Assembly (NCBI GenBank): GCA_964621225.1 | Contig: CAZULK010000008.1 | Location: 1-37,813 of the forward strand | Length of the DNA stretch: 37,813 nucleotides | Source: CAYNUJ01 sp964621225 | GTDB taxonomy: Bacteria > Bacteroidota > Ignavibacteria > Ignavibacteriales > Melioribacteraceae | Direction of reading: 5' to 3' | Part shown: positions 24,192 to 32,430 of the stretch, in pieces | Position numbering within the stretch: the first letter of the stretch is position 1 | Layout of the letters: each line of letters begins with the position of its first letter | Notes under the pieces: model-generated | The model's database searches: none | The model's input: the letters and a program-made list of their open reading frames with translations, nothing else | What the model was told of the DNA's origin: nothing | Program-made: the position numbers and the translations under genes

Positions 24192-25399
24192 ACAGTAGAA
24201 CCTTACCGGCAAACATTAAAATAGGATTATTATTAATCGCATTAGTTATTGCACTGGGCACCTTGCTCTATACCCAATCTTTGGTGGAAAAATTACAAAC
24301 AAGGGAAAGAGAATTAGTGGAATTGTATGCCAACGGATTGGAATACATTACAGATGTAAATAAAACCAATACCGATCTTACTTTCATATTCGAAAACATA
24401 ATTAAGAGAATTGATTTCCCACTAATACTAACAGATGCTAACGATAATGTAAATCTTTCCGGACTTGGTGGAGGATACAAAAATATAGAAATTGATTCGA
24501 CCTTTACTGAAGAAGAAACAAAAGCTTTTTTGAAAGAAAAAATAAATGAATTAAAGAATACTCACCCCCCAATCCTGGTGACTTATAAGGGGAAAGTAAT
24601 TCTAACAAAAATTTATTACGGAGACAGCGAAGTAATAAAACAACTAAAGTTTTATCCGTATCTACAAATTATAATAGCAATAGTATTTATTCTAATTGCT
24701 TATATCGGATTTTCACACGTGAAAAGGAGTGAACAAAGCAATATTTGGGTTGGAATGGCAAAGGAAACGGCACATCAACTTGGAACTCCGATTTCAAGTT
24801 TGATGGGGTGGATGGAATTGATGAAATTAAATAACGAAAACCCGGATAAAGTTCTCGACGCAGCAAACGAGATGGAAAACGATATCGAACGGTTAAACAA
24901 AATTGCAAGAAGATTTTCTAAAATTGGCAGCAAACCGGAATTAAAAGAAGAAAAAATAATTGATACTATCGACCGGGTGATGAAGTATTTCAAAAAACGT
25001 ATTCCTCATACAGGTAAAAATGTTGATTTAAAGATTAGCGGCGACAAAGATGTACTTGCCAACTTAAATGCAGATTTGTTTGAATGGGTCTTGGAAAATC
25101 TGATTAAAAATGCCCTTGATGCAATAGAAGGAGAAGAAGGAAAAATTGAGCTCAACATCATCGAAGAAGACGGAGAATGTATAATTGACGTTACTGATTC
25201 CGGGAAAGGTATTGATATGAAAAAGAGAAAAGAAGTTTTCCGTCCGGGATATAGCACCAAAAAGAGAGGCTGGGGTTTGGGACTTAGCCTAACTAAAAGA
25301 ATAGTTGAAAATTACCATAAAGGTAAGATTTTTGTTAAGAGTTCTATAATTGGAGAAGGGACAACTTTTAGGATAATTTTACCTAAAAGAGGGTCTTGA
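24188..25399 (+). CDS. Membrane sensor histidine kinase (orphan)
   Basis: 403 residues. Membrane helix about 10-28, an extracytoplasmic sensor of about 125 residues, a second helix about 155-173, then the kinase core. The phospho-acceptor is His196 in AKETAHQLGTPISSLMGW, a variant H box (HQLGTP) typical of a group of FCB kinases. N box: LENLIKNALDAIE; G1: DSGKGID; G2: GWGLGLSLTKRI. No HAMP domain is obvious and no response regulator is encoded nearby. Start codon overlaps the amidase stop by four bases, so the kinase is translated together with a cell-wall hydrolase; it may monitor envelope state, which is inference. Confidence 0.93.
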   Translation: MNSRTLPANIKIGLLLIALVIALGTLLYTQSLVEKLQTRERELVELYANGLEYITDVNKTNTDLTFIFENIIKRIDFPLILTDANDNVNLSGLGGGYKNIEIDSTFTEEETKAFLKEKINELKNTHPPILVTYKGKVILTKIYYGDSEVIKQLKFYPYLQIIIAIVFILIAYIGFSHVKRSEQSNIWVGMAKETAHQLGTPISSLMGWMELMKLNNENPDKVLDAANEMENDIERLNKIARRFSKIGSKPELKEEKIIDTIDRVMKYFKKRIPHTGKNVDLKISGDKDVLANLNADLFEWVLENLIKNALDAIEGEEGKIELNIIEEDGECIIDVTDSGKGIDMKKRKEVFRPGYSTKKRGWGLGLSLTKRIVENYHKGKIFVKSSIIGEGTTFRIILPKRGS

Positions 25400-25424
25400 C
25401 AAATTATCATAAATTCCGTAATAT
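25396..25424 (+). promoter_or_regulatory. Candidate promoter at the end of the histidine-kinase gene
   Basis: A perfect TTGACA (25396-25401) overlaps the kinase stop codon; a 17-base spacer leads to TAATAT (25419-25424). It would transcribe the 261-base gap before the DUF2279-like gene. Confidence 0.4.
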
Positions 25425-25470
25425 TGAATTGAAGATAATTTAGTCTTTTATCTAATTAAGAATTTTTGAC

Positions 25471-25499
25471 TTGTATTTTTTATAAAAAGTTTGCATATT
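25471..25499 (+). promoter_or_regulatory. Second candidate promoter before the DUF2279-like gene
   Basis: TTGTAT (25471-25476), a 17-base spacer and CATATT (25494-25499) followed by G. It resembles the other TTG-N20-TATATT sites. Its leader would be about 150 bases long and contain the GC-rich hairpin at 25570-25602. Confidence 0.35.
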
Positions 25500-25569
25500 G
25501 ATTTTAGTTCTTTTGAGAATGTAACAAAGTTTAATAAAGGTTTCGCAACCCTCCATTAACAACTATCCT

Positions 25570-25602
25570 GGCTGTCATGGTCCGCCCTCTACCATGGCAG
25601 CC
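25570..25602 (+). other. GC-rich hairpin with flanking direct repeat in a 261-base intergenic region
   Basis: A 12-bp stem (25570-25581 with 25591-25602, one G-T pair) encloses the nonamer CCGCCCTCT, which recurs immediately after the stem at 25602-25610. A small GGTT/AACC hairpin lies just upstream (25539-25550). Ts come only about nine bases after the stem, so it is a poor terminator. It stands out in an otherwise AT-rich gap. Confidence 0.5.
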
Positions 25603-25660
25603 CGCCCTCTTTTAATTATCCCAAAGTTTAATTAGTTTATAGTGAATTTTTACATTCATT

Positions 25661-26500
25661 ATGAAATCTATAATATATATCATATTGCTTTTTGTTTTTT
25701 CATCTACAATCTTTCCGCAAAAGGATACCTCAGAAACAGTCGATAAGAACAAATTGTTAATCATTGCCGGTGCAACTTCAGCAGCGTTTATTTACGGTTA
25801 CGCTATTCAAAATACAATCTGGTGGAAAGGGACCAAGAGTAATTTCCACGTTAATTTCAATCAGGACTGGACTTATGCTCATGGCTCCGACAAATTCGGT
25901 CATTTCTTCTTCGGAACATTAATTACTTCGACTTATTCCAAACTCTTTCAATGGAGTGGAATGAGTAAAAGGAAATCACTTTTTTATGGCGCTCTTGTAT
26001 CATTCTCGTATCAAACATTCATAGAAATAAGGGATGGATTTTCAAAAGATTACGGATTCAGTCCGGGTGATTTTACGGCAAATTTACTCGGTGCATTGTA
26101 TCCCAATTTACAAGAATTGTATCCCCGGCTAAAAAGTTTCAATTTCAAAATATCCTATTTCCCTTCCGAAAGATTTAAACACGGTTCTAACCGGTATTTA
26201 ATAGACGATTACGAAAGTACATATAATTGGCTTTCAATTAAATTAAGTTCGATTCTCCCATCCGGATATTCAAACTACATTCCCAAATTTGTTGCACTGG
26301 CACTTGGGCATAGCGTCAAAAAGTTGAACACCTCCGGAGTTCATCACGAATTTTATATTTCATTGGACTGGGACTTTACGCATGTAAAAACCTCCAATCC
26401 AATTCTCGGGTTGTTGCTCAATTTTATCAACAAATATCATCTCCCCGCACCGGCGGTGAAAATTTATCCGGATGTAATTTGGTACGGAATAAAATTTTAA
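25661..26500 (+). CDS. DUF2279-like exported or membrane protein
   Basis: 279 residues. An N-terminal signal peptide (SIIYIILLFVFSSTIFPQ) is followed by a second hydrophobic stretch (about 32-48). The region WWKGTKSNFHVNFNQDW, then GSDKFGHFFFGTL and EIRDGFSKDYGFSPGDFTANLLGA (residues 110-133, quoted in part) match the DUF2279 pattern, a family of predicted periplasmic or membrane proteins of unknown function. The C-terminal part looks beta-rich and may be envelope-associated. No ribosome site is obvious before the ATG at 25661. It appears monocistronic, with a 67-base gap to the deaminase gene. Confidence 0.68.
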   Translation: MKSIIYIILLFVFSSTIFPQKDTSETVDKNKLLIIAGATSAAFIYGYAIQNTIWWKGTKSNFHVNFNQDWTYAHGSDKFGHFFFGTLITSTYSKLFQWSGMSKRKSLFYGALVSFSYQTFIEIRDGFSKDYGFSPGDFTANLLGALYPNLQELYPRLKSFNFKISYFPSERFKHGSNRYLIDDYESTYNWLSIKLSSILPSGYSNYIPKFVALALGHSVKKLNTSGVHHEFYISLDWDFTHVKTSNPILGLLLNFINKYHLPAPAVKIYPDVIWYGIKF

Positions 26501-26567
26501 AATGGACTTGGACTCGGCAAATCGTCTTTAATTTTTGTAATTTTGGGAAATACATTTAGGAAAGAAT

Positions 26568-27065
26568 ATGCATCAGCACAAAAAAAGACCCAAATGGGAC
26601 GAATATTTTCTGAAAGTCGCCATGTTGGTTTCCGAAAGGGCAACTTGTCCAAGAATGCATGTTGGATGCGTTCTGGTAAAAGATAAACAAATATTAGCAA
26701 CAGGATATAACGGCTCTATTCATGGTCAACCACACTGCGACGATGTAGGTTGTCAAATTGTAGATAATCATTGCGTAAGAACAATTCACGCAGAGATGAA
26801 TGCAATCATTCAATGTGCAATTCATGGTGTTTCCACCAAAGGTGCAACGGCTTACATTACTAATATGGCTTGCACAAATTGCGCAAAAGCCCTTATTGCT
26901 GCGGGAATTGAAAGAGTTGTTATTTTTTCAGATTATCACGACACCCTGGCTGAAGAATTCTTTGCTAATGCAAATGTAAGAATTGATAGATTACCTCAAC
27001 CGGGGAACACTATTGAATATGATTTGAGCAATTTCAGTTCGGCTAAAAAAATTGAAGAAGATTAA
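26568..27065 (+). CDS. dCMP/cytidine deaminase family protein (ComEB-like)
   Basis: 165 residues, a zinc-dependent deaminase of the dCMP deaminase type, which converts dCMP to dUMP for dTMP synthesis. The active site is HAEMNAI (zinc ligand His74, catalytic Glu76) with Cys102 and Cys105 in MACTNC. The usual Pro before the first Cys (PCxxC) is Ala here. A further Cys/His-rich stretch, CDDVGCQIVDNHC (about 57-69), matches the second zinc-binding insertion seen in phage T4-like and ComEB dCMP deaminases. TAGGA precedes the ATG. The next gene starts directly after the stop. Confidence 0.9.
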   Translation: MHQHKKRPKWDEYFLKVAMLVSERATCPRMHVGCVLVKDKQILATGYNGSIHGQPHCDDVGCQIVDNHCVRTIHAEMNAIIQCAIHGVSTKGATAYITNMACTNCAKALIAAGIERVVIFSDYHDTLAEEFFANANVRIDRLPQPGNTIEYDLSNFSSAKKIEED

Positions 27066-29210
27066 ATGACAAAACTTACTAAAGAATATCTGAAAAAATA
27101 TTTTGAGAAAGGTAATTTCATCAACCGCGACGTAAGTTGGATTGAGTTTAACAGGCGTGTGATGGAAGAAGCTTTAAATCCGGAATTACCTTTGCTGGAT
27201 AGAGTTAAATTTATTTCGATATTCTTTACGAATCTGGATGAATTCTACATGATTCGCGTTTCCGGTTTGAAGGAAAGGTTGAGAGCTCATGTTTACGAAC
27301 CATCCATCGACGGATTAACTCCTAATCAGGAATTAATTCGAATTGAAAAAGAAGTAGCTCAAATGTACGATCAAATTTATTCCTATTGGAATGAAAAGAT
27401 CGTTCCCGAACTGAAAGAAAACAATATCTCACTTTGTAGTTATAAAAGTCTTACTAAAAAAGAGAAAGACACTTTAAAAGAATACTTTAAAAAAGAAATT
27501 TATCCTGTATTAACTCCATTGGCTTTCGATCCCGGAAGACCTTTCCCCTATATATCGAACTTGAGCTTAAGCTTTGCGGTTTTGGTGGAAAAAAGCAATA
27601 AAGAAAAACACTTTGCAAGAGTCAAGATTCCCACAGTAATTCCAAGATTAATTCGAATAGACACATTATTCAAGAAAAAAGGGAAACCATATTCAACAAA
27701 AAATTTCAGATTTGTATGGCTTGATGATTTGATTGAAAATAATATGGATCAACTTTTCCCGGGGTTAAAAATAATATCCTCAAGTAAATTTAGAATTACA
27801 AGAGACACCGACCTTGAGATTCAAGAAGACGAAGCCGATGATCTTTTGGAATTAATTGAGGAGAATGTAAAACAGAGGAAATTCGGTTTTGTTGTCAGAT
27901 TGGAAGTCGATAAATCCATGCCCGATTTCATGCTGGAAACATTGGTTGAAAATCTTGAAATTACTTCACGGGATATTCATAAAATTGACGGACCTTTGGG
28001 GCTCTGTGATGTAATGCAACTATATTCTTTACCGAAACCCGAATTGAGGGAGAAGCCTTTTTATCCGGTTATTTCTCCGATATTCGAAGAAGAGGAAAAT
28101 ATATTTTCGATCATCAAAAGAAGGGATATACTTCTTCATCATCCCTACGAATCTTTTAATCCAGTTGTTGATTTCATTAAAGAATCATCCAAAGATCCCG
28201 ATGTACTTGCCATTAAACAAACCCTGTACAGGGTGGGGCCAAATTCACCGATAGTAAAAAGTTTGATTGAAGCTGCAGAAAGAGATAAGCAAGTTGCTGT
28301 ACTTGTAGAGTTGAAAGCCAGGTTTGACGAAGAGAATAACATCTTTTGGGCAAAGGAACTCGAAAAAGCCGGTGTTCACGTTGTTTACGGGTTGGTTGGA
28401 TTAAAGACACACGCAAAAATGACTCTGGTAGTCAGGAAAGAAATGGACGGCGTTAAAAGATACGTGCATTTAAGCACCGGCAATTATAATCCGGCTACTG
28501 CAAAAATTTATACTGATCTCGGACTCTTTACTGCAGATAAAGACATTTGTGAAGATGTTAGCGATGTATTCAATTTTTTAACAGGATATAGCGAACAAAA
28601 GAATTACAGAAAGCTTCTAGTAGCACCACTGAACATAAGAACTACATTTCTGAGATTAATTGAACGGGAAATTGAAAACGTGAAGAGAGGCGGTAAGGGA
28701 CATCTTATTTTTAAATTAAATTCTCTTGTTGATCCAACCATCATTGCCGCTCTTTACGAAGCTTCCTGCAACGGTGTAAAAATTGATTTGATTGTGAGGG
28801 GCATTTGCTGTCTGATTCCGAATGTAAAAGGATTAAGTGAAAATATTAATGTAATCTCTATCGTCGGCAGATTTTTAGAACATAGTCGAATCTTCTACTT
28901 TCACAATAACGGCAATGAAGAAATATATTTAGGCAGTGCGGATCTTATGCAAAGAAACCTCGATAGAAGAGTTGAAGTTATTTTCCCAATTGAAGATGAG
29001 ATTATTAAAAGAAGAATTTATGAAAACATCCTGCTAATGGCATTGAAGGATAATGTGAAAGCCAGAAAAATGCTTCCTTCGGGGAAATATGCTTTCAAAG
29101 AATCTTCTAATGGTGAAGAATCCATTAATATGCAAGAATGGCTGATGAACAATGTAAGTCATGCCACCAGCAATATTGGCGAATCAAGTTTTGCAAAAAT
29201 TAAACAGTAA
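27066..29210 (+). CDS. ppk1: Polyphosphate kinase 1
   Basis: 714 residues, the normal PPK1 length. The enzyme reversibly transfers the ATP gamma-phosphate to polyphosphate. The N-terminal domain has NRDVSWIEFNRRVMEEA; the catalytic core has HHPYESFNPVVDFI, IKQTLYRVGPNSPIV, and the autophosphorylated His449 in KTHAKM; the second conserved His is His606 in LEHSRIFYF, followed by IYLGSADLMQRNLDRRVE. The ATG abuts the stop of the deaminase gene, so the two form an operon. Its last 11 bases overlap the convergent FeoB permease gene. Polyphosphate and the PPi pump encoded at 3954 both belong to inorganic-phosphate energy metabolism. Confidence 0.97.
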   Translation: MTKLTKEYLKKYFEKGNFINRDVSWIEFNRRVMEEALNPELPLLDRVKFISIFFTNLDEFYMIRVSGLKERLRAHVYEPSIDGLTPNQELIRIEKEVAQMYDQIYSYWNEKIVPELKENNISLCSYKSLTKKEKDTLKEYFKKEIYPVLTPLAFDPGRPFPYISNLSLSFAVLVEKSNKEKHFARVKIPTVIPRLIRIDTLFKKKGKPYSTKNFRFVWLDDLIENNMDQLFPGLKIISSSKFRITRDTDLEIQEDEADDLLELIEENVKQRKFGFVVRLEVDKSMPDFMLETLVENLEITSRDIHKIDGPLGLCDVMQLYSLPKPELREKPFYPVISPIFEEEENIFSIIKRRDILLHHPYESFNPVVDFIKESSKDPDVLAIKQTLYRVGPNSPIVKSLIEAAERDKQVAVLVELKARFDEENNIFWAKELEKAGVHVVYGLVGLKTHAKMTLVVRKEMDGVKRYVHLSTGNYNPATAKIYTDLGLFTADKDICEDVSDVFNFLTGYSEQKNYRKLLVAPLNIRTTFLRLIEREIENVKRGGKGHLIFKLNSLVDPTIIAALYEASCNGVKIDLIVRGICCLIPNVKGLSENINVISIVGRFLEHSRIFYFHNNGNEEIYLGSADLMQRNLDRRVEVIFPIEDEIIKRRIYENILLMALKDNVKARKMLPSGKYAFKESSNGEESINMQEWLMNNVSHATSNIGESSFAKIKQ

Positions 29211-30612
29211 AAATTCTCCACACCTGAGCTACGATAAATGTAACGATTAACCCGAGTATCAAGGGTAAAAATGTTGCTACAGCCGTCCATTTAATACTTT
29301 TAGTTTCTTTGAATATTGTAAAAATTGTTGTGGAACAAGGATTATGAAGGAGACTGAATAGCATTAAATTTATTGCAGTTAATGTAGTCCATCCGCCCGC
29401 CGAGAGAATAGCAGCGGTATCGCTTATTGAATTAGCTTCGAACAAAACTCCCGCCCCGCTGCCAACTCCATTTATACCCGCAGTCAAAACAGTGAGCATT
29501 AAAACTGTCGGTATCACAATTTCATTTGCCGGGATCGCAATTATATAAGCCAAAACTATAACTCCGTTCAACCCAAAATAAAATGCAGCCGGGTCAACAT
29601 AGTTTATGAAATATTCCGCAATTGTCTTTCCCTCGAAACTAATATTTGCGACCAACCAAATTACAATACCCGCCGGAACTGCAAAAACAATTGCCCTCCA
29701 CAGCACAAAGAGAGTTCGGTCTATTAACGAAGTGTAAAGTGTTTGAAGTATCCTCGGGGGGCGATAAGGAGGCAGTTCCAAACTAAACGCAGAAGCTTCT
29801 CCCTCTAAAACAGTATTCGATAATATCCAAGAAACAAGCAAACTGAATCCTACACCGAGTAAAGAAATAAAAATTACCGATGCAGAAGTAATTAAGCCGG
29901 TCCAGGCTGCCGGAACTAGCGACCCTAAGAAGATAGTTGCCAATAAAATTTGTGTTGGCCATCTTCCGTTACATAAAGAAAAATTATTGGTGATAATCGC
30001 AATCAATCTTTCCCTCGGGGAATCAATTATTCTTGCGGCAACAACTCCGGCAGCATTACAACCAAAACCCATAGTCATTGTAAGAGCTTGCTTGCCGTGT
30101 GCACCTACCTTTCTGAAAAGAAAATCCATATTAAATGCCACCCGGGGTAAATAACCAAAATCCTCCAACAATGTAAACATTGGAAAGAAAATCGCCATTG
30201 GAGGAAGCATAACTGCAATCACCCACGCCATAGCCAAATAAGCACCATCAATTAAAATTCCCGATAACCACCAAGGTAAATTTATTGCTTCCGCCAATTG
30301 TTTAAGAAATGGATGGATCTCACCTACCAATATTGAATTAAGAAATGAAGAAGGATAGTTTGCCCCCTCTACGGTGAGCCACAAAACTACGGCAAGCATT
30401 AAGAACATTACAGGGAAACCGGTCCATTTACTGGTTACAAGTTTATCGATGAATTCATCCAAATTCTTTCCGCTTCCGCTCCTTTTACTTGTTGCTTCCT
30501 CTGCAATTGCCGAAGCCTCTGAATAGATCCGCTTTGTGAGTAAATCATGTATATTATCGTTTAAATTCCATCTTAAAGAATTTGCTTTATCTACGATTGC
30601 TTCTTTTTTCAT
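29200..30612 (-). CDS. feoB: FeoB-type membrane permease without GTPase domain
   Basis: 470 residues. A charged N-terminal extension of about 60 residues leads into a polytopic membrane protein with two Gate (nucleoside-recognition) domains, as in the membrane half of FeoB. Recognisable elements are LLEDFGYLPRVAFNMD, MGFGCNAAGVVAARI, and FSLCNGRWP. In classic FeoB the corresponding core motifs are GCNxPA and CxARLP; here both prolines/residues are changed (CNAAG, CNGRWP), so metal choice or gating could differ. It starts inside the stop of the GTPase gene (TAATG) and should pair with that protein as a two-piece transporter. The 3' end overlaps ppk1. Confidence 0.88.
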   Translation of the reverse strand: MKKEAIVDKANSLRWNLNDNIHDLLTKRIYSEASAIAEEATSKRSGSGKNLDEFIDKLVTSKWTGFPVMFLMLAVVLWLTVEGANYPSSFLNSILVGEIHPFLKQLAEAINLPWWLSGILIDGAYLAMAWVIAVMLPPMAIFFPMFTLLEDFGYLPRVAFNMDFLFRKVGAHGKQALTMTMGFGCNAAGVVAARIIDSPRERLIAIITNNFSLCNGRWPTQILLATIFLGSLVPAAWTGLITSASVIFISLLGVGFSLLVSWILSNTVLEGEASAFSLELPPYRPPRILQTLYTSLIDRTLFVLWRAIVFAVPAGIVIWLVANISFEGKTIAEYFINYVDPAAFYFGLNGVIVLAYIIAIPANEIVIPTVLMLTVLTAGINGVGSGAGVLFEANSISDTAAILSAGGWTTLTAINLMLFSLLHNPCSTTIFTIFKETKSIKWTAVATFLPLILGLIVTFIVAQVWRIFTV

Positions 30613-31409
30613 TATTCCACTCCTTCGGCAATCCGCTGCTGTGTTCTAATATCGGAAAGTTCGCCGGACTTAACGGCGTCGATAATAGACTGATCTCCTT
30701 CGAGTAATCTTAATGCAATCCATCTTGGGTTGGGTAATCCCGGGAATTCTTCTTTCAAACTTTTCACCAATTCATCCACAGCTTTATCCAAATCGGGATA
30801 GGTTTCAGTTATTCTCAATGGATTGCATTTATACGAGCCGGAAGCAACTTCATAAACATATTTCAAAAGATTATCCATACCTTCCTTTTGCCTGGCTGCG
30901 GTAAGCACAACCGGAATGCCTAATCTTTTTGCTAATCTTCTTTCGTCAACCTCAATTCCGTGTCTTTTTGCTTCGTCCATTAAATTTACACACAGAACCG
31001 CTCTGTCGGTTATTTCCAATACTTGAATAGCTAAATTCAAATTTCTTTCAAGACGTGTTGCGTCAACAACAATTATAGTTACATCAGGTTGACCAAACAG
31101 AATAAAATTCCTTGCTATTTCCTCATCAGTGCTGGTAGATAATAACGAATAAGTGCCGGGAAGATCAACCAATTTAAATTTCTTATTGTTATAAATGAAT
31201 CCCCCCTCCGCGCGCGATACAGTCTTGCCCGGCCAATTCCCGGTATGTTGTTTTAATCCGGTCAAATTATTAAATACCGTGCTCTTGCCGGTATTGGGAT
31301 TCCCTGCCAGAGCAACCACAAAATCGAAATCGCTCATATCGATTCCGAGTTTTACCAAATTGTTCAGATTATGAACCGGACAATTTTCGCAATTATCATT
31401 ATGCTGCAT
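30612..31409 (-). CDS. FeoB-type GTPase domain as a separate protein
   Basis: 265 residues, only the cytosolic half of FeoB. G1: GNPNTGKST; switch I region HTGNWPGKTV; G3: DLPGTYSL; G4: NLMDE; G5-like: TAARQKEG. A helical GDI-like region occupies about 195-265. The N-terminus carries CENCPVH (Cys7, Cys10), a possible metal-binding extra. The stop codon overlaps the permease start by one base and the two lengths together (735) equal a normal FeoB, so this is a clean split at the domain border rather than a loss of sequence. The start overlaps the upstream regulator gene by 11 bases. Confidence 0.92.
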   Translation of the reverse strand: MQHNDNCENCPVHNLNNLVKLGIDMSDFDFVVALAGNPNTGKSTVFNNLTGLKQHTGNWPGKTVSRAEGGFIYNNKKFKLVDLPGTYSLLSTSTDEEIARNFILFGQPDVTIIVVDATRLERNLNLAIQVLEITDRAVLCVNLMDEAKRHGIEVDERRLAKRLGIPVVLTAARQKEGMDNLLKYVYEVASGSYKCNPLRITETYPDLDKAVDELVKSLKEEFPGLPNPRWIALRLLEGDQSIIDAVKSGELSDIRTQQRIAEGVE

Positions 31410-32430
31410 TTCTTTTAACCTTTCTTATATAAATCCATTTGGATATTTCTTTCCTTAATGCGATTGTAGTTTCCCTAACTAAATAGGCTGTTGGATCTTT
31501 ACCAACTCCTTGCAATTTTGCTTTCACTCTTGTTCCCGGCACAATTCCCAAATCGAGCAATCTGCGTCTCTGTTGCCCAATTAACGCATTCGAAATCCCG
31601 ATGATTTCCGCTTCTTCATTCAATTTTAATTTATCCAATGTTTCAAACTCTTCCAGAATTTCCTCGGGTTGCTCGATCTTTTTAACTGTAATATTTTGTG
31701 TGAACGGAAGGGCTAATACTATTTCTTCACCTTCAACTTCCAAAATTATCTTTGAAGAATCTTTGTGCAGAATTCTGATTTGCATTCCCCTTCTCAAACC
31801 AAGTACAGATAGTTGCTGATAAATATGTTTGGGTTCGTCTTCGATATGAGTAATTATGCAGTAATCATCAATATTCATTTCATTCAATGGGGAACCTGAA
31901 AATTCGGGGAGTTCTCCTTTTTTTGTTGGGATCGGGTCCCCGTGAGGATCGTAAATCGGATTTCCCAATTTTGCGGAAATTTCATCCGCTTCCCTTTCGG
32001 TTATTTTATGTTCCTTCAATTCTGCTTGATTATGCCATTCCTCAACGGGTACCGATGTTTCTTCTGCCAAATATCTTTCCCACAATCTATGAATGCGTAT
32101 AACCTTCAGGGCATACGACCTTCCGGAAGGAGTAAGCCGGAGTTTTTCTTTTTCGTATGAAATTAATCCCAACTCCGATAACCGTTCAATTATTTTCGCG
32201 GCCTGTCTCCCGCTAATCGACATGTTGCCCGCTAAAGAATCCAAGGTTGCATCTAATTTTTTGTATTCATAATCGTATAGATGTTTCAGTGCATCTTCTA
32301 TTAAAATTCTTTCCGAAGAGGAAGAATATGCGGTAATTTTTTTTCTGATTTTAGTACGGTATTTCACAATGATAATCAAAGCAATTACAAAGAGAGAAAA
32401 TACTACCAATAGCATTAAAGGTTGATTCAT
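31399..32430 (-). CDS. Membrane-anchored DtxR-like regulator fused to two FeoA domains
   Basis: 343 residues. A transmembrane helix (about 5-23) and a basic linker come first. A winged-helix DtxR domain follows (about 45-112, with SGRQAAKIIERLSELGLIS and LTPSGRSYAL), then the metal/dimerisation domain (about 113-165) with HRLWERYL and HNQAELKEH, which keeps the expected metal ligands His, Glu, His, Glu, Glu, His. Two FeoA/SH3-like domains end the protein (about 185-255 and 268-338). FeoA domains normally act with FeoB, while DtxR domains bind DNA; a membrane tether on such a fusion is unusual. Overlaps the DtxR gene upstream (ATGA) and the GTPase gene downstream. Confidence 0.88.
   Translation of the reverse strand: MNQPLMLLVVFSLFVIALIIIVKYRTKIRKKITAYSSSSERILIEDALKHLYDYEYKKLDATLDSLAGNMSISGRQAAKIIERLSELGLISYEKEKLRLTPSGRSYALKVIRIHRLWERYLAEETSVPVEEWHNQAELKEHKITEREADEISAKLGNPIYDPHGDPIPTKKGELPEFSGSPLNEMNIDDYCIITHIEDEPKHIYQQLSVLGLRRGMQIRILHKDSSKIILEVEGEEIVLALPFTQNITVKKIEQPEEILEEFETLDKLKLNEEAEIIGISNALIGQQRRRLLDLGIVPGTRVKAKLQGVGKDPTAYLVRETTIALRKEISKWIYIRKVKRNAA

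Noticed and set aside
25433..25453. AGATAA/TTATCT hairpin after the histidine-kinase gene
   Set aside because: Only six AT-rich pairs without a following T-run; too weak for a terminator call.
26538..26545. TAATTTTG box before the deaminase gene
   Set aside because: It fits TAnnTTTG, but no TTG lies about 20 bases upstream; in AT-rich DNA such a box alone is expected by chance.
30600..30625. Possible frameshift or nonsense mutation breaking feoB into two
   Set aside because: The two parts meet by a clean TAATG overlap exactly at the domain border, both are full length for their domain, and the permease has its own N-terminal extension. A real split is more likely, though a read check would settle it.
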